A stretch of DNA of 64,000 nucleotides from Clostridium paridis (GTDB lineage: Bacteria; Bacillota; Clostridia; Clostridiales; Clostridiaceae): NCBI RefSeq assembly GCF_016765615.1, contig NZ_JAESWA010000017.1, positions 62,001 through 126,000 on the forward strand. The letters are read 5' to 3'. Positions 36,123 through 47,375 of the stretch are shown here, piece by piece. Each line of letters starts with the position of its first letter. The first letter of the stretch is position 1. The position numbers were made by a program, and so were the translations under genes. The notes beneath the pieces were generated by a model. That model had not been told where the DNA came from. It ran no database searches and was given only the letters and a program-made list of their open reading frames with translations.

Positions 36123-37172
36123 ATGAATAGAAAAGAAACAAGAAAAATAAAGGTTGGTAACATATATGTAGGTGGAGATAGCAGAATTACTGTTCAATCC
36201 ATGACCAATACAGATACAAGAGATGCTGAAAGTACTATTAAACAAATAAGAGCACTACAAATAGCAGGATGTGATATAATAAGATCTGCAGTTCCTGATA
36301 TTGAGGCAGCTGAACAAATTTCTAAAATTGTTAAAGGAATTAGTATTCCTTTAGTAGCTGATATTCACTTTGATTATAGATTAGCTTTAGAGTCTATTAA
36401 AAATGGTGTTGCAGCTATAAGAATAAACCCTGGTAACATAGGTTCAATGGAAAGAGTAAAAATGGTTGCGGAAGCTTGTAAGGATAAAGGAATTCCTATA
36501 AGAATCGGAGTAAATTCTGGATCTTTAGAGAAAGAGCTTTTAGAGAAGTATGGAAAACCATGTCCTGAGGCATTTGTTGAAAGTGCTTTAAAAAGTGCTG
36601 CAATCTTAGAAAGTGTGAATTTTAGAGATATTGTAATATCCATTAAATCATCTAATGTAAATACAATGATAGAAAGCTATAGATTGATGAGTGAAAAATC
36701 TGATTATCCTCTTCATCTGGGAGTAACGGAATCAGGTACACCTTGGAGAGGTACAATTAAATCTTCTATAGGCATAGGTACGCTTTTATCTGAAGGAATA
36801 GGGGATACCTTGAGAGTATCTTTAACTGGAGACCCTATAGAAGAAGTAAAAGTTGGTAATGAGATTCTTAAAGCCCTTGATTTGAAGAAAGGCGGAATAG
36901 AATTTGTATCATGTCCTACCTGCGGAAGAACTCAAATAGATCTTATAAAGATTGCCAATATAGTTGAACAAAAGCTAGCTGAATGTAAAAAAGACATTAA
37001 AGTTGCAATAATGGGCTGTGTAGTAAATGGGCCTGGTGAAGCAAGGGAAGCTGATATTGGAATAGCTGGTGGAAAAGGCGAAGGTATTATATTTAAAAAA
37101 GGTGAAATTTTAAAGAAAGTAAAAGAAGAATATTTAGTTGAAGAGCTAATGAAGGAAATTGATAAATTATAA
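36123..37172 (+). CDS. ispG: 4-hydroxy-3-methylbut-2-enyl diphosphate synthase
   Basis: IspG reduces MEcPP to HMBPP, using a 4Fe-4S cluster. The 349 residues include VQSMTNTDTRDAEST, the RINPGNIGS segment and the cluster cysteines in CPTCGRTQID and GCVVNGPGEA. It follows rseP by 12 nt in a dxr-rseP-ispG-polC run. Confidence 0.97.
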   Translation: MNRKETRKIKVGNIYVGGDSRITVQSMTNTDTRDAESTIKQIRALQIAGCDIIRSAVPDIEAAEQISKIVKGISIPLVADIHFDYRLALESIKNGVAAIRINPGNIGSMERVKMVAEACKDKGIPIRIGVNSGSLEKELLEKYGKPCPEAFVESALKSAAILESVNFRDIVISIKSSNVNTMIESYRLMSEKSDYPLHLGVTESGTPWRGTIKSSIGIGTLLSEGIGDTLRVSLTGDPIEEVKVGNEILKALDLKKGGIEFVSCPTCGRTQIDLIKIANIVEQKLAECKKDIKVAIMGCVVNGPGEAREADIGIAGGKGEGIIFKKGEILKKVKEEYLVEELMKEIDKL

Positions 37173-37206
37173 TTTAAAGAAGGGTAATCCCTTCTTTAAA
37201 TATTTT
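37172..37206 (+). terminator. hairpin between ispG and polC, weak terminator
   Basis: ATTTAAAGAAGGG and CCCTTCTTTAAAT form a 13-bp stem around TAAT. The following TATTTT is short, so readthrough into polC is likely. Confidence 0.6.
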
Positions 37207-37226
37207 AACTGTGGGAGGATTTATTC

Positions 37227-40200
37227 TTGAGTAAGGAATTTATTGATTCAATAAAAAATGAAATAGAAAAAATAGAAGCCTTAGAAGATAAGAATATTCG
37301 AATTTCTGGTTTTCAGTTTATGAAAAAAAGCAATAAATTGAAGGCTGTAATTAGAAGTAGTGAATCTCTTTCAAATGAGGAAGAAAAGATAGTAAAAGAT
37401 ATAATAACAAAAAAATTAAATCTTAGTTTACATATTGATGTAATAACCTTAATAGATATTTCTAACATAACCTTACAAGAAGTAGTTAATAAACATTGGA
37501 ATGAATTAGTTCAAGAGATAATAAAGAAACATCCTCTAGCTAAAGAAATACTTCTATCAGGTAAGAAAGATGTTAATGATAATTCTATAGTTATTTCTTA
37601 TGGTTCAGAAATATTAATAAAGGTAGCAAAGTCTCAAAAGATTCAAGACTTATTAAAGAGGTATATTTCATATCTTTTCGGCATAACAGCAATAGTATCA
37701 TTTAAATTTGATGAAAATATAGATGCTGCAATAAGTAAGGAATATGAATCCTTTAAAAAACAAGAAACTGAGAAGATTATAAAAGAAATAAAGACTGTAG
37801 TTGCAACCTCAGTTACTAAAGATTCAAAACCAAAAGAAAATCAACAAAAGTATTCTAATCAGGAAAATAAAGATACAAAAATAGATAATGAAAATTTAAT
37901 AATGGGTAGAGTTATTATGGAAAACTCTGTTCCTGTAAAAAGTATAAGTGAAGAGTCTGGAACCGTAGCAATTACAGGTGAAATATTTAAGGTTGAAGCT
38001 AGAGAAACTAAGAGTGGTAAGATACTCCTTACTTTCTTTATAACTGATTATTCCTCTTCTATTGTTGCAAAAGCTTTCCTTAATCCAAAAGTTCAAGAAA
38101 GAGTTTTGGAAAATGTTAAAAAGGGATTATACTGCAAAATACGTGGTGAAGCTAGATATGATAATTACTCAAGGGAAGTAACCTTTAACGTTAAAGATAT
38201 AGTTAAAATGCAAAAAATCCAAAAGCAAGATCTAAGTGATGAAAAAAGAGTAGAGTTACATTGTCATACTACAATGAGTACAATGGATGCAGTTACTCCT
38301 GCATCAAAACTAATTGAAAGAGCAGCCAAATGGGGACATCCTGCTATAGCCATTACTGATCACGGGGTAGTTCAAGCATTCCCTGAAGCTATGGATGCAG
38401 CAAAAAAACATGGTATAAAAGTAATCTATGGAGTTGAAGGATATTTAGTTGATAATGGTGTACCTATTGCACTTAATGAAAAAGGAGAATCTTTAGATGA
38501 TACTTATGTTGTTTTCGATTTAGAAACCACTGGCTTCTCCTCAAAAAATGATGAAATTATTGAAATAGGTGCTGTAAAAGTTCAAAATGGCTCAATAATT
38601 GATAACTTTTCTACCTTTGTTAATCCTAGGAGAAGTATTCCTTATCACATTACAGAATTAACTTCAATTACTGATGACATGGTAGCAAATGCACCTTCAA
38701 TTGAAGAGATTCTACCTAAATTTTTAGAGTTTTGTACTAATAGTGTTTTAGTTGCTCATAATGCTAATTTTGATACATCTTTTATAAAAACAAGCTGCAG
38801 TAAATATTCTTTACCTTTTAATTTTACAATTATAGACACAGTTCCTTTAGCTAGATTCTTATATCCTGAACTTAAAAGAGTGAAGTTAAATATAGTAGCA
38901 AAACATTTAGGTATTTCTCTAGAAAATCATCACAGAGCAGTTGATGATGCAAAAGCTACAGCTGAAATTTTATTAAAATGTTTTGAGAAGATTAAAGCGG
39001 ACTTAGATATATTTGATTTAAAGAAATTGAATGAAGAATTTTTAAAGAATGTAGATATTAAAAAACTTCCAGCATACCACATAATATTATTAGCAAAAAA
39101 TCAAGTTGGTCTTAAAAATTTATACAACCTTATAAGTATTTCACATTTAGATAATTTCTTTAAAAGACCGAGAATACCTAAAACATTACTTGAACAATAT
39201 AGAGAAGGTATAATTGTAGGTTCTGCCTGCGAAGCTGGTCAAGTATATAAAGAGATTCTTGCTGGTAAGAATGATGAAGAGTTAGAAGATATTGTTAGAT
39301 CATATGACTATTTAGAAATTCAGCCTATAGCTAATAATAATTTTCTTATTGAAAAAGGGAATGTAAAAGATGAGGAAGAGCTTAAAAATATAAACAGAAG
39401 AATTTATGATTTAGGTAAAAAGTATGGAAAAGATACGGTTGCAACCTGTGATGTTCATTTTATAGATCCTGAAGATGCAGTTTATAGAGCCATAATCCTT
39501 GCAGGTCAAGGGTTTGATGATGCAGATAGTCAGCCACCATTATATCTTAGAACTACTGATGAAATGCTTAAGGAATTTAGCTATTTAGGAACTGATATAG
39601 CAAAAGAAGTTGTTATTACAAACCCCAATAAGATTGCAGACTCAGTTGATTCATGCAAACCAATTCCAGATGAAACATATCCTCCTAAAATTGATGGAGC
39701 AGAAGATGATATTAAAAATATGACTTTAAATAAAGTTCATAGTATTTATGGTGATAACCTACCTGAAGTAGTTCAGAAGAGACTAGATAAAGAATTAAAT
39801 TCTATCATCTCAAATGGTTATGCGGTGCTTTATTTGATTGCACAAAAGCTTGTTGCTAAATCAATTTCTGATGGATATCTAGTAGGTTCAAGAGGATCTG
39901 TAGGTTCTTCCTTTGTAGCTACAATGTCAGATATAACTGAGGTTAACGGATTACCTCCACATTATGTATGTCCTAATTGCAAAAAATCTGAATTCTTTTT
40001 AGATGGATCTATAAGCTCAGGCGCAGATTTACCTGATAAAAATTGTCCTGATTGTGGCACTCTCTATAAAAAAGATGGCCATGATATTCCGTTTGAAACC
40101 TTCTTAGGCTTTGAAGGTGATAAGGAACCAGATATAGATTTAAATTTCTCTGGAGATAACCAAGGAGTTATTCATAGATATACTGAAGTTCTGTTCGGAA

Positions 40201-41552
40201 AGGGCTATACATTCAAAGCAGGTACAATAGGTACTGTTGCGGAAAAAACTGCCTACGGATATGTTAGGAAATATCTTGATGAAAGAAATATTATTACATC
40301 ATCAGCAGAAATAGAACGTCTAACAATAGGGTGTACAGGAATTAAAAGAACTACTGGGCAGCACCCTGGGGGAATTATGGTTGTACCTAGAGATAATGAT
40401 ATCCATAATTTTTGTCCCGTACAGCATCCAGCAGATGATAGCGAATCTGATGTAGTAACAACACATTTTGATTATCACTCAATAAGTGGTAGACTTCTAA
40501 AATTAGATATACTTGGTCACGACGATCCTACTGTTTTAAGAATGTTACAAGATTTAACTGGTTTAGACCCAAAGACTATCCCTCTTCATGATGAAAAAGT
40601 TTTAAGCTTGTTTACTAGCCCAGATGCGTTAGGCGTAACAAAGGAAGAGCTTGAATGTGAAGTAGGTACTTATGGACTTCCTGAATTCGGAACCAAATTC
40701 GTAAGACAAATGCTTTTAGATACTAAGCCACAGACCTTTGCTGATTTAGTTAGAATATCAGGCCTTTCTCATGGTACTGATGTATGGCTTAATAATGCTC
40801 AATATTATATAAAAGAAGGATATACTACATTAGGTGAATGTATCTCAACAAGAGATGATATTATGGTTTATTTAATTTATAAAGGGGTTCCCCCTAAAAC
40901 CGCATTTAACATAATGGAGAAAGTTAGAAAAGGAAAGGGCGTATCAGAGGAATATGAACAAATAATGAAAGAAAATAATGTTCCAGAATGGTACATTGAA
41001 TCTTGTAAAAAGATTAAATACATGTTCCCTAAAGGCCACGCAGTTGCTTATGTTATGATGGCAGTGAGAATAGCATACTATAAGGTATATTATCCATTAG
41101 CCTATTATGCAACATACTTTACAGTTAGAGCTGATGATTTTGATGCAGATTTAATATGTAAAGGGGAATCTGCTATAAAAAATAAATTACAAGAACTTTA
41201 TGAACTTGGTAACAATGTTACTCAAAAAGATAAAGGACTCACTACTATTTTAGAAATCTCCTTTGAAATGATTAAGAGAGGCTTTAAATTCTTAAAGGTA
41301 GATCTATATAAATCCCATGCAACAAAATTCTTAATTGAAGATGGATTTATAAGACCACCAATAAATTCACTACAAGGTGTTGGTGCAAATGCCGCTAAGA
41401 GTATAGCTGAATGTAGAGAGAACGGGGAATTTATTTCAAAAGAAGATTTAAGATTAAGAGCTAAAGTTTCTAAAACTGTAATAGAAACCTTATCTAATCA
41501 TGGCTGTTTAGAAGGATTAGGTGAAACAAATCAAATATCCTTATTTGGATAA
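37227..41552 (+). CDS. polC: DNA polymerase III alpha subunit, PolC type
   Basis: PolC is the replicative polymerase with built-in 3'-5' exonuclease found in Firmicutes. The 1441 residues hold an N-terminal domain and an OB fold (about 225-320), then the split PHP domain starting [13 protein letters not shown] near 342. The DEDD exonuclease (VFDLETTGF near 430) is inserted in it. A zinc site CPNCKKSE...CPDCG lies near 914, followed by the polymerase palm ([12 protein letters not shown]) and [15 protein letters not shown]. Start is TTG 37227 with GGGAGG at 37213-37218. Confidence 0.97.
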   Translation: MSKEFIDSIKNEIEKIEALEDKNIRISGFQFMKKSNKLKAVIRSSESLSNEEEKIVKDIITKKLNLSLHIDVITLIDISNITLQEVVNKHWNELVQEIIKKHPLAKEILLSGKKDVNDNSIVISYGSEILIKVAKSQKIQDLLKRYISYLFGITAIVSFKFDENIDAAISKEYESFKKQETEKIIKEIKTVVATSVTKDSKPKENQQKYSNQENKDTKIDNENLIMGRVIMENSVPVKSISEESGTVAITGEIFKVEARETKSGKILLTFFITDYSSSIVAKAFLNPKVQERVLENVKKGLYCKIRGEARYDNYSREVTFNVKDIVKMQKIQKQDLSDEKRVELHCHTTMSTMDAVTPASKLIERAAKWGHPAIAITDHGVVQAFPEAMDAAKKHGIKVIYGVEGYLVDNGVPIALNEKGESLDDTYVVFDLETTGFSSKNDEIIEIGAVKVQNGSIIDNFSTFVNPRRSIPYHITELTSITDDMVANAPSIEEILPKFLEFCTNSVLVAHNANFDTSFIKTSCSKYSLPFNFTIIDTVPLARFLYPELKRVKLNIVAKHLGISLENHHRAVDDAKATAEILLKCFEKIKADLDIFDLKKLNEEFLKNVDIKKLPAYHIILLAKNQVGLKNLYNLISISHLDNFFKRPRIPKTLLEQYREGIIVGSACEAGQVYKEILAGKNDEELEDIVRSYDYLEIQPIANNNFLIEKGNVKDEEELKNINRRIYDLGKKYGKDTVATCDVHFIDPEDAVYRAIILAGQGFDDADSQPPLYLRTTDEMLKEFSYLGTDIAKEVVITNPNKIADSVDSCKPIPDETYPPKIDGAEDDIKNMTLNKVHSIYGDNLPEVVQKRLDKELNSIISNGYAVLYLIAQKLVAKSISDGYLVGSRGSVGSSFVATMSDITEVNGLPPHYVCPNCKKSEFFLDGSISSGADLPDKNCPDCGTLYKKDGHDIPFETFLGFEGDKEPDIDLNFSGDNQGVIHRYTEVLFGKGYTFKAGTIGTVAEKTAYGYVRKYLDERNIITSSAEIERLTIGCTGIKRTTGQHPGGIMVVPRDNDIHNFCPVQHPADDSESDVVTTHFDYHSISGRLLKLDILGHDDPTVLRMLQDLTGLDPKTIPLHDEKVLSLFTSPDALGVTKEELECEVGTYGLPEFGTKFVRQMLLDTKPQTFADLVRISGLSHGTDVWLNNAQYYIKEGYTTLGECISTRDDIMVYLIYKGVPPKTAFNIMEKVRKGKGVSEEYEQIMKENNVPEWYIESCKKIKYMFPKGHAVAYVMMAVRIAYYKVYYPLAYYATYFTVRADDFDADLICKGESAIKNKLQELYELGNNVTQKDKGLTTILEISFEMIKRGFKFLKVDLYKSHATKFLIEDGFIRPPINSLQGVGANAAKSIAECRENGEFISKEDLRLRAKVSKTVIETLSNHGCLEGLGETNQISLFG

Positions 41553-41632
41553 ATTTCTTTTCAAAGGGTATTGTAATAAATTTCTACCTATGATATCATA
41601 ATTTATGAAGCTTAATTAATAGAAACAGGAAG

Positions 41633-41663
41633 GGAGTGGACAATTGTCCGCTCTTTCTATTTT
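41633..41663 (+). terminator. first terminator after polC
   Basis: GAGTGGACA (41634-41642) and TGTCCGCTC (41645-41653) form a near-perfect stem followed by TTTCTATTTT. Confidence 0.75.
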
Positions 41664-41666
41664 ATG

Positions 41667-41693
41667 AAACGCAACTCCTAAGGTTGCGTTTTT
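41667..41693 (+). terminator. second terminator after polC
   Basis: AAACGCAAC (41667-41675) and GTTGCGTTT (41683-41691) form a 9-bp stem with a 7-nt loop and a T-run. An outer pair ATGAAAC/GTTTCAT could extend it. Confidence 0.8.
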
Positions 41694-41725
41694 AGTTGGG
41701 TTTCATAATTTGTATTCAATATAGG

Positions 41726-41804
41726 CTTAGTTTTAAACATTAATTTATATATTGTACAGTATAAATTAATTTTCTCTATTAAAACCCTTAGCTTAGGCTA
41801 TACT
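41726..41804 (+). other. long AT-rich hairpin upstream of rimP
   Basis: An inner perfect stem TTAATTTATA / TATAAATTAA (about 41741-41770) is enclosed by the imperfect outer pair GCTTAG-TTTTAA / TTAAAA-CCCTTAGC. It may be a distant member of the 3' repeat family: on the minus strand it begins GGGTTTTAA and contains ATAAATTAA-TGTTT. Similarity is too weak to be sure. The rimP promoter must lie here, but I see no convincing pair of boxes. Confidence 0.4.
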
Positions 41805-41842
41805 AAATATAAATTATAATAAATTTTAAAAGGAGGTACATT

Positions 41843-42298
41843 ATGAGAGAAATAGAAAACAAAATACATGAACTAGTTAAACCAATAGTAGAAGAAAACG
41901 GATACGAGCTATATCATGTAGAATATGTTAAAGAGCAAAATGAATATTATTTAAGAATATATATAGATTCTACTAATGGAATATCACTTAATGACTGTGA
42001 AACAGTAAGTAGAGCCGTAAGTGAAATGTTAGATACAACTGATCCAATTAAGGATGCATATTACTTAGAAGTTTCTTCTCCAGGTATTGATAGACAATTA
42101 TTTACTAATGAACATATTGAAAAAAGTATAGGTTCACAAGTTTTAGTAAAATTATCAAAGACAGTTAATGGTCACAAGAACTTAAAAGGAAAATTACTTG
42201 AAGCTAATGATAATGAAATCATTGTAGAAAATGATAATGATACAGTTACAATATCTAAAGAAAAGATTAAAACCATAAATATTATAGGTGAGATATAA
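41843..42298 (+). CDS. rimP: ribosome maturation factor RimP
   Basis: RimP assists early 30S assembly. The 151 residues have the two-domain fold with LVKPIVEENGYELYHVEYVKE and YYLEVSSPGIDRQLF. It opens the conserved nusA-infB superoperon; ribosome site AAGGAGGT. Confidence 0.96.
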   Translation: MREIENKIHELVKPIVEENGYELYHVEYVKEQNEYYLRIYIDSTNGISLNDCETVSRAVSEMLDTTDPIKDAYYLEVSSPGIDRQLFTNEHIEKSIGSQVLVKLSKTVNGHKNLKGKLLEANDNEIIVENDNDTVTISKEKIKTINIIGEI

Positions 42299-42317
42299 AT
42301 TAAGGGAGGGTATATTA

Positions 42318-43370
42318 ATGAATGAGGAATTCATTACAGCATTAAAAGAGATAATCAAAGATAAAGGGATAAGCGAGGATTTAATTTTTGCTACTATTGA
42401 AGATGCTCTAATAAATGCCTATAAGAAAAATTATTCATTTGGTAGTGACAGAGGTGCACAAAATGTAAGAATTAGCATCAATAGGGAAACTGGTGAACTT
42501 CATGTTTACTCACAAAGAGAAGTTGTTGAAGATGTATACGATGCTCTTACTGAGATAGAATTACCAGATGCAAAAGAAATTAACCCTAATTATGAATATG
42601 GTGACATAGTTGAAATTGAAGTTACTCCAAGAAATTTTGGAAGAGTAGCTGCTATGCAAGCTAAACAAGTTGTTTTGCAAAGAATTAAAGAAGCAGAACG
42701 TAAAATAGTTTACAATGATTTCAAAGAAAAAGAATTCGACATTATCTCTGGTACTGTTATAAGAAAAGATAGGGGTAACGTTTTTGTAGATTTAGGAAAA
42801 TTAGAAGCAATACTAGGACCTAATGAACAAATGGCTGGAGAAGCTTACAATTTTAATGAGATGTTAAAGTTATATATAGTTGAAGTTAAAAATGGTTCAA
42901 AAGGACCACAAGTATTAGTTTCAAGAACTCATCCAGGATTAGTTAGGAGACTTTTTGAACTTGAAGTTCCTGAAATATATTCAGGTGTTGTTGAGATAAA
43001 ATCAATAGCTAGAGAAGCTGGTTCAAGAACTAAGATTGCTGTACACTCAAATGAAGAAGCTGTTGATCCAATGGGAGCTTGCGTAGGCCCTAAAGGTCAA
43101 AGAGTTCAAAATATTGTTAATGAACTAAAAAATGAAAAGATAGATATAATTAAATGGAGTAAGGAACCTGAAGAATTTATAGCTAATGCGTTAAGCCCAT
43201 CTAAAGTTTTAGATGTGCAAGTTGATGAAGATAATAAATCAGCTAAAGTTGTAGTTGACGATTCTCAGCTTTCACTAGCAATAGGAAAAGAAGGCCAAAA
43301 TGTTAGACTTGCTGCAAAGTTAACTAACTGGAAAATTGACATTAAAAGCAAATCTCAAGTAGAAGAATAA
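42318..43370 (+). CDS. nusA: transcription termination/antitermination factor NusA
   Basis: NusA binds RNA polymerase and controls pausing, termination and antitermination. The 350 residues contain the N-terminal polymerase-binding domain, an S1 domain (about 135-200, SGTVIRKDRGNVFVDLG) and two KH domains (GACVGPKGQRVQNIVNEL and AIGKEGQNVRLAAKLT). The C-terminal acidic repeats of E. coli are absent, as in other Firmicutes. ATG 42318 follows GGGAGGG; an earlier in-frame start at 42288 lacks a site. Confidence 0.97.
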   Translation: MNEEFITALKEIIKDKGISEDLIFATIEDALINAYKKNYSFGSDRGAQNVRISINRETGELHVYSQREVVEDVYDALTEIELPDAKEINPNYEYGDIVEIEVTPRNFGRVAAMQAKQVVLQRIKEAERKIVYNDFKEKEFDIISGTVIRKDRGNVFVDLGKLEAILGPNEQMAGEAYNFNEMLKLYIVEVKNGSKGPQVLVSRTHPGLVRRLFELEVPEIYSGVVEIKSIAREAGSRTKIAVHSNEEAVDPMGACVGPKGQRVQNIVNELKNEKIDIIKWSKEPEEFIANALSPSKVLDVQVDEDNKSAKVVVDDSQLSLAIGKEGQNVRLAAKLTNWKIDIKSKSQVEE

Positions 43371-43392
43371 AAAGAATAGAGAGGTGTTTTTA

Positions 43393-43662
43393 ATGAAAGT
43401 TAAAAAGATTCCTATGAGAATGTGTAATGGATGCATGGAAATGAAACCAAAAAAAGAATTGATTAGAATCGTTAAATCCCCAGAAGGTGATGTTTCAGTA
43501 GATCTTACTGGAAAGAAAGCTGGTAGAGGCGCTTATATATGCAAAGACTTTGAATGTCTGGAAAAAGCATATAAGTCTAGACGACTTAATAAGAACTTAC
43601 AAAGTGAGATAAGTAGCGATGTCTATGAAAAGCTAAAGGATGAAATAAATAATGATAAATAA
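43393..43662 (+). CDS. rnpM: YlxR family RNA-binding protein (RnpM)
   Basis: YlxR proteins bind RNA; the B. subtilis member was recently described as an RNase P modulator. The 89 residues show PMRMCNGCMEMKPKKELIRIV and the GRGAYICKD motif of the family. It lies between nusA and ylxQ and overlaps ylxQ by 11 nt. ATG 43393 has AGAGAGGTG upstream. Confidence 0.92.
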   Translation: MKVKKIPMRMCNGCMEMKPKKELIRIVKSPEGDVSVDLTGKKAGRGAYICKDFECLEKAYKSRRLNKNLQSEISSDVYEKLKDEINNDK

Positions 43663-43966
43663 ATTTTTTCAATTTTTAGGTTTGTCAAAAAGAGCTGGAA
43701 AATTGCTTGAAGGATATAACAAGTGTAATGATGCATTAAATAAAAGAGAAATCTTTTTATTTATTCTATCTCTAGATATATCAGAAAGAACTAAAAAGCT
43801 TTTTATAACTTATTGTGAAAAAAATAATATTCCCTATATACTAGATTTTTATAAAGAAGATCTTGGGAGTGCCATTGGTCGTGCAGAAGTTAATATAATT
43901 GGAGTTACAGATGATAATATCTCAAAGAAGCTATTATCACTATATGAAGAAAATAAACAAATTTAA
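43652..43966 (+). CDS. ylxQ: YlxQ, L7Ae-family RNA-binding protein
   Basis: YlxQ is an L7Ae/L30e/S12e/Gadd45 family protein expected to bind kink-turn RNA. The 104 residues contain [18 protein letters not shown] at the start and the C-terminal [17 protein letters not shown]. Family proteins typically have this length. It starts inside the end of rnpM, so the two are coupled, and infB follows. Confidence 0.9.
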   Translation: MINKFFQFLGLSKRAGKLLEGYNKCNDALNKREIFLFILSLDISERTKKLFITYCEKNNIPYILDFYKEDLGSAIGRAEVNIIGVTDDNISKKLLSLYEENKQI

Positions 43967-43989
43967 CCAAAATATTCGGGGGTGAATAT

Positions 43990-46071
43990 ATGTCTAAAAT
44001 TAGAGTATATGAATTAGCAAAAGAATTAGGTGTATCAAGTAAAGACTTAATTACTTTATTAGAAGAAGAATTTTCAATAATTGTAAAGAATCACATGAGT
44101 GTTATAGAGGATGAAGATGCTGAGCTTATAAAAGAACTTTTATCAGGAAGCTCGAAAACCGAATTAACTTCTGATTCTTCTGAACCAAAAACTATAGTAG
44201 ACGAATATGAAGATATGGTTGCTGAAGAAGTAAACAATCAATCGAAGAAGAAGAAAAAAGGTAAAGGCAAGAAAAATGAAGAGGATTCTGAGAATGGTGA
44301 AGCAGCTGGTAGCGATAAAATTATTGAAATAGGCGATAGTATCACTGTTAAGGATCTTGCTGATAAACTTAATAAACCAAGTACAGAAGTTATAAGAACT
44401 TTAATGTTTTCTGGTGTAATGGCTGCACTTAATCAAGAAATAGATTTTGAAACTGCTGAAAAGGTAGCTGAAAAATTTGAAATTATTGTAGAAAGAAAAT
44501 CTGATGATCTTACTTTAGAAAAAGTTGAAGAAGAAGTTGAAGAATCAGAAGAGAATCTTAAGAAAAGACCTCCTATTATAACTGTAATGGGACACGTTGA
44601 CCATGGTAAAACTTCATTACTAGATGCAATAAGAAAATCAAGTGTAACTGAAAGAGAAGCTGGTGGTATTACGCAACATATTGGTGCTTATACAGTTACA
44701 GTTAATGGAGAAAAAATAACATTCTTAGATACTCCAGGCCACGAAGCATTTACTGCTATGCGTGCTAGGGGTGCTCAAATTACTGATATAGTAATTCTAG
44801 TTGTTGCTGCAGATGATGGAATAATGCCTCAAACTAAAGAAGCTATTAATCACTGTAAAGCTGCTGGCGTTCCTATGATAGTTGCTATAAACAAAATGGA
44901 TAGACCTGGTGCTAACCCAGATAGAGTTAAACAAGAATTAACAGAACATGGATTAGTAGCAGAAGACTGGGGTGGAGATACTATATGTGTAAATGTTTCT
45001 GCCAAAACTCATGAAAACCTTGATACTATATTAGAAATGGTACTTCTTACTGCTGAAATGCAAGAATTAACTGCAAATCCTGATAGAAGAGCTAAAGGAA
45101 CCGTTGTAGAAGCTGAGCTTGATAAAGGTAGAGGAGCTGTGGCTACTTTATTAGTTCAGAATGGTACATTGCATGTAGGAGATTCTATTATTGTTGGTTC
45201 AACATACGGAAGAATCAGAGCTATGTTTGATGATAAAGGTAAGAAGATAAAGTCAGCTGGACCATCGATTCCTGTTGAGATACTTGGTCTTTCAGAAGTT
45301 CCTGCAGCTGGTGATAGATTTAACGTTGTTAAAGATGAAAAGACTGCTAGAACTATGGCTGAATCAAGAAAAGAGAAAGTTAGAGATGAACAGCTTAATT
45401 CAAATCATAGAGTTTCATTAGAAGACTTATATTCTCAAATAAAAGAAGGTAAGATAAAAGAACTTCCTGTAGTTGTAAAAGCGGATGTTCAAGGTTCAGT
45501 AGAAGCTATTAAATCCTCACTTGAAAAACTTTCTACAGATGATGTAAAAGTTAGAGTTATTCACGGTGGAGTTGGAGCTATTACTGAAACAGACGTAATT
45601 CTTGCTGCTGCATCAAATGCAATAATTATAGGATTCAATGTTAGACCTGATACTAATGCAAGTATTGTTGCTGAAAAAGAAGCCGTAGATTTGAAAACTT
45701 ATAGAATCATCTATGAAGCAATAGAAGATATTAAATCTGCTATGATTGGAATGCTTGATCCAGATTACAAGGAAGTTGTATTAGGTAAGGCTGAAGTTAG
45801 AATGACATATAAAATCTCTAATGTTGGTACTATAGCTGGTTCTTATGTACTTGATGGTAAGTTAGTAAGAAACTCTGATGTAAGAATAATAAGAGATGGA
45901 ATAGTAATTTTTGAATCTACTTTAGGTTCATTAAAGAGATTCAAAGATGATGTTAAAGAAGTTAATGCTGGATATGAATGTGGTATTACAGTTGAAAAAT
46001 TCAATGACATTAAAGAGGGAGATATTGTAGAAGCATTTACAGTAGAAGCTATTAAGAGAAAAGAACTATAA
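43990..46071 (+). CDS. infB: translation initiation factor IF-2
   Basis: IF-2 brings initiator tRNA to the ribosome. The 693 residues have the N-terminal IF2-N helix-turn-helix ([18 protein letters not shown]) and a short lysine-rich linker near 90-100. A second IF2-N module precedes the G domain with GHVDHGKT near 202-209, DTPGHEAF and NKMD. Domains II to IV complete it. The linker is short, as in other clostridia. Confidence 0.97.
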   Translation: MSKIRVYELAKELGVSSKDLITLLEEEFSIIVKNHMSVIEDEDAELIKELLSGSSKTELTSDSSEPKTIVDEYEDMVAEEVNNQSKKKKKGKGKKNEEDSENGEAAGSDKIIEIGDSITVKDLADKLNKPSTEVIRTLMFSGVMAALNQEIDFETAEKVAEKFEIIVERKSDDLTLEKVEEEVEESEENLKKRPPIITVMGHVDHGKTSLLDAIRKSSVTEREAGGITQHIGAYTVTVNGEKITFLDTPGHEAFTAMRARGAQITDIVILVVAADDGIMPQTKEAINHCKAAGVPMIVAINKMDRPGANPDRVKQELTEHGLVAEDWGGDTICVNVSAKTHENLDTILEMVLLTAEMQELTANPDRRAKGTVVEAELDKGRGAVATLLVQNGTLHVGDSIIVGSTYGRIRAMFDDKGKKIKSAGPSIPVEILGLSEVPAAGDRFNVVKDEKTARTMAESRKEKVRDEQLNSNHRVSLEDLYSQIKEGKIKELPVVVKADVQGSVEAIKSSLEKLSTDDVKVRVIHGGVGAITETDVILAAASNAIIIGFNVRPDTNASIVAEKEAVDLKTYRIIYEAIEDIKSAMIGMLDPDYKEVVLGKAEVRMTYKISNVGTIAGSYVLDGKLVRNSDVRIIRDGIVIFESTLGSLKRFKDDVKEVNAGYECGITVEKFNDIKEGDIVEAFTVEAIKRKEL

Positions 46072-46083
46072 AGAGGTGATTTG

Positions 46084-46434
46084 ATGGCTAATTACAGAGG
46101 CGGAAGAATTAATGAGGAAGTTAAAAAGATTATTTCTTCCCTAATTCAATACGAGATTAAAGACCCTAGAATGTCAGCCATGGTTTCAGTTACAGATGTT
46201 AATGTAACAAAAGATTTAAGATATGCAAAAGTTTTCGTTTCAATCTTTACAAATAATGAAGAGGAAAAGAAAGCAACTTTGCAAGCACTAAAGAGTGCAA
46301 GTGGTTTTATTAGAAGAGAGTTAGGACATAAAATAAATCTAAGATATACTCCTGAAGTTTTATTTGAAGAAGATTCCTCAATATCTAATGGTATGTATAT
46401 CGATTCTTTAATTGAAAAGATTAAGGAGAAATAA
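46084..46434 (+). CDS. rbfA: 30S ribosome-binding factor RbfA
   Basis: RbfA is a KH-fold factor for 16S rRNA 5' maturation and cold adaptation. The 116 residues contain RGGRINEEVKKIISSLI, DPRMSAMVSVTDVNVTKDLRYAKVFVS and LRYTPEVLFEEDSS. ATG 46084 is preferred over TTG 46081 because AGAGGTG at 46072-46078 gives better spacing. Confidence 0.95.
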   Translation: MANYRGGRINEEVKKIISSLIQYEIKDPRMSAMVSVTDVNVTKDLRYAKVFVSIFTNNEEEKKATLQALKSASGFIRRELGHKINLRYTPEVLFEEDSSISNGMYIDSLIEKIKEK

Positions 46435-46436
46435 TC

Positions 46437-47375
46437 ATGGATGAAGTAATAAAAAAAATAAATGAATCCTTAAATATAGGCATAACTTATCATATTTCAC
46501 CAGATGGTGACGCATTAGGAAGTGCATTAGCATTACTAATAGGACTTAAGAAATATGGAAAAAATGTATATATAATTTCAAAAGACATAGTTTCAGATGA
46601 CATGGGATATCTACCATGTTCATCTGAAGTTAATGGCTTTCAAGTAACTCCTAAGGAAGATACAGACTTAGTAATAGTTGTAGATTGTGGTAACTTAGAA
46701 AGAATTTCAGCAGATTTAAGTAATTACTCAGGTACTATAATAAACATAGACCATCATTTATCAAATGATGAGTATGGCAATATAAATTATATAGATGTAA
46801 ATGCTGCTGCAACTGCTGAGATAATATATTCCCTTTTAAAGACTATGAATATAATCATAAATAAAGATATAGCCACATGTTTATATACTTCCCTGGTTAC
46901 TGATACAGGTTCATTTAGATTTTCAAATGTTACTAAGAGAAGTCATGAAATAGCTGGCGAGTTAATTGAGCTAGGCATTGATAATTCCTCAATACATTCT
47001 GAAATATTTGACAATAAACCATTAAATAGCCTTAAAATCCTTGGAGAAATACTAAAGAATATTAAAGTGTTTTTTAATGGAAAAGTTTCTTATCTTGAGT
47101 TAACAAAGGATATTTGTGATGACTGCGAAGATGTTTCAGATGTTGTTAATTATGGCCTTAAAATAAAAGGTGTGGAAGTTGCAGTTTTTATTAAGGAAAT
47201 AAAAGATGGTGTCAAAGTTAGCTTAAGAAGCAAACATGATTTTGATGTAAGAAAAGTTGCTGAAGTTTTCGGCGGTGGAGGCCATACAAAAGCTTCTGGA
47301 ATTACATTTAGAAATAAAACTATTCAAGATGTTAAGGAACTTATTTTAACATCTATAGAAAATGAGTTGGTTTAA
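46437..47375 (+). CDS. nrnA: DHH/DHHA1 oligoribonuclease NrnA
   Basis: NrnA degrades nano-RNAs and can dephosphorylate pAp. The 312 residues show the DHH-family motifs: HISPDGDALGSALAL, VVDCGN, the DHH triad as INIDHHLSN, and DTGSF. The DHHA1 glycine-rich GGGGHTKASG is near the end. It overlaps truB by 1 nt and lies in its usual place between rbfA and truB. Confidence 0.95.
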   Translation: MDEVIKKINESLNIGITYHISPDGDALGSALALLIGLKKYGKNVYIISKDIVSDDMGYLPCSSEVNGFQVTPKEDTDLVIVVDCGNLERISADLSNYSGTIINIDHHLSNDEYGNINYIDVNAAATAEIIYSLLKTMNIIINKDIATCLYTSLVTDTGSFRFSNVTKRSHEIAGELIELGIDNSSIHSEIFDNKPLNSLKILGEILKNIKVFFNGKVSYLELTKDICDDCEDVSDVVNYGLKIKGVEVAVFIKEIKDGVKVSLRSKHDFDVRKVAEVFGGGGHTKASGITFRNKTIQDVKELILTSIENELV

